Shown one piece after another: positions 7,435-7,737 of a stretch of DNA of 7,737 nt. Numbering within the stretch: the stretch's first letter is position 1; the number at the start of each line of letters is the position of its first letter. The translations under genes and the position numbers were made by a program. Under the pieces are notes generated by a model. It was not told where the DNA came from. It did no database searches and saw only the letters and a program-made list of their open reading frames with translations. Source of the DNA: Alphaproteobacteria bacterium (GTDB lineage: Bacteria; Pseudomonadota; Alphaproteobacteria; ATCC43930; CGMCC-115725); assembly GCA_028866355.1 (NCBI GenBank), contig JAGWIH010000102.1, forward strand, positions 1 to 7,737, given 5' to 3'.

Positions 7435-7737
7435 ATGCAGACCTTCGGCATCATCGGCGGCGGCGCGTGGGGTACCGCGTTGGCGCAAGTCCTGCGCCGC
7501 GCCGGCCGCGACGTCGTCCTGTGGGCGCGCGAAGCCGAGGTCGTGACGGCGATTTCGGCCGCCGCCGAAAACCCGATTTTCCTGCCGGGCATCGAGCTCG
7601 AACGCGGCATCCGCGCGACCGGCGAGCTTGCCGCGGCGGCGCGGGCCGATGCCGTCTTGCTGACGACGCCGGCGCAGCACCTGCGCGCAATCGCGACGCA
7701 GCTCGCGCCGCATTTGCCCAAGGATGTGCCATTGGTG
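7435..7737 (+). CDS. gpsA: NAD(P)-dependent glycerol-3-phosphate dehydrogenase, N-terminal part (runs off the right edge)
   Basis: The first 101 codons of the enzyme that reduces dihydroxyacetone phosphate to sn-glycerol 3-phosphate, the backbone for phospholipid synthesis. FGIIGGGAWGTALAQVL (4-20) is the nucleotide-binding GxGxxG loop in the form typical of GpsA. VVLWAR (27-32) is the second strand. ENPIFLPGIEL (45-55) matches the family's N-x-x-[FY]-L-P-G motif, and AVLLTTPAQHLR (73-84) is the fourth strand with its conserved Pro and Gln. The ATG at 7435 is the only start that keeps the first beta-strand. The frame stays open to the window edge; the substrate domain is outside. It is separated from the gene before it by 73 nt that hold a strong hairpin. 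gpsA downstream of tsaD is a common alphaproteobacterial arrangement. Confidence 0.96.
   Translation, partial: MQTFGIIGGGAWGTALAQVLRRAGRDVVLWAREAEVVTAISAAAENPIFLPGIELERGIRATGELAAAARADAVLLTTPAQHLRAIATQLAPHLPKDVPLV

Overview
The window looks like the chromosome of a GC-rich alphaproteobacterium, probably of the Rhodospirillales type. The best evidence is the gene order hemC-hemD-mic60(mitofilin)-hemY/orf52, which is characteristic of Alphaproteobacteria, facing away from tsaD with gpsA further downstream. The assignment rests on gene order and protein motifs only. No phage, transposon, integrase or CRISPR sequence is visible, and the region reads as core genome with a small accessory insertion.

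Layout. From the left edge to about 506 (minus strand) lies the N-terminal third of a GMC-family FAD oxidoreductase. A roughly 200-bp gene-free gap with a short TA-alternating tract follows. At 707-781 (minus) is a complete tRNA-Thr with anticodon CGU and an encoded CCA end. From 761 to 4875 (minus, transcribed right to left) runs a tightly packed four-gene operon. It encodes porphobilinogen deaminase (hemC), uroporphyrinogen-III synthase (hemD), an alphaproteobacterial Mic60/mitofilin homologue, and a HemY-like TPR membrane protein with a C-terminal zinc ribbon. Junctions are 4-nt stop/start overlaps or a 10-nt gap, and the last reading frame runs 21 nt into the tRNA gene. A 54-bp divergent intergenic region separates hemC from tsaD (plus strand), the t6A tRNA-modification enzyme. 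After tsaD come two genes for exported proteins, a PEBP/YbhB-family protein and a GlcG/HbpS-family protein, which appear to have their own promoter. The window ends inside gpsA (glycerol-3-phosphate dehydrogenase).

How the parts fit. HemC and HemD carry out consecutive steps of tetrapyrrole synthesis. The two membrane proteins behind them are thought to shape the inner membrane rather than make heme. TsaD modifies A37 of tRNAs that read ANN codons, which includes the tRNA-Thr encoded here. The exported pair is of unknown function; HbpS relatives bind heme, so a link to the neighbouring heme genes is possible but unproven.

The points most worth a second look are the hemY/tRNA overlap (tRNA processing would remove the hemY stop codon), a strong hairpin that is both terminator-like and buries the gpsA Shine-Dalgarno sequence, and the divergent hemC/tsaD promoter region, where neither gene has a usable Shine-Dalgarno site and both may be leaderless. 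I did not find a clear undescribed system.
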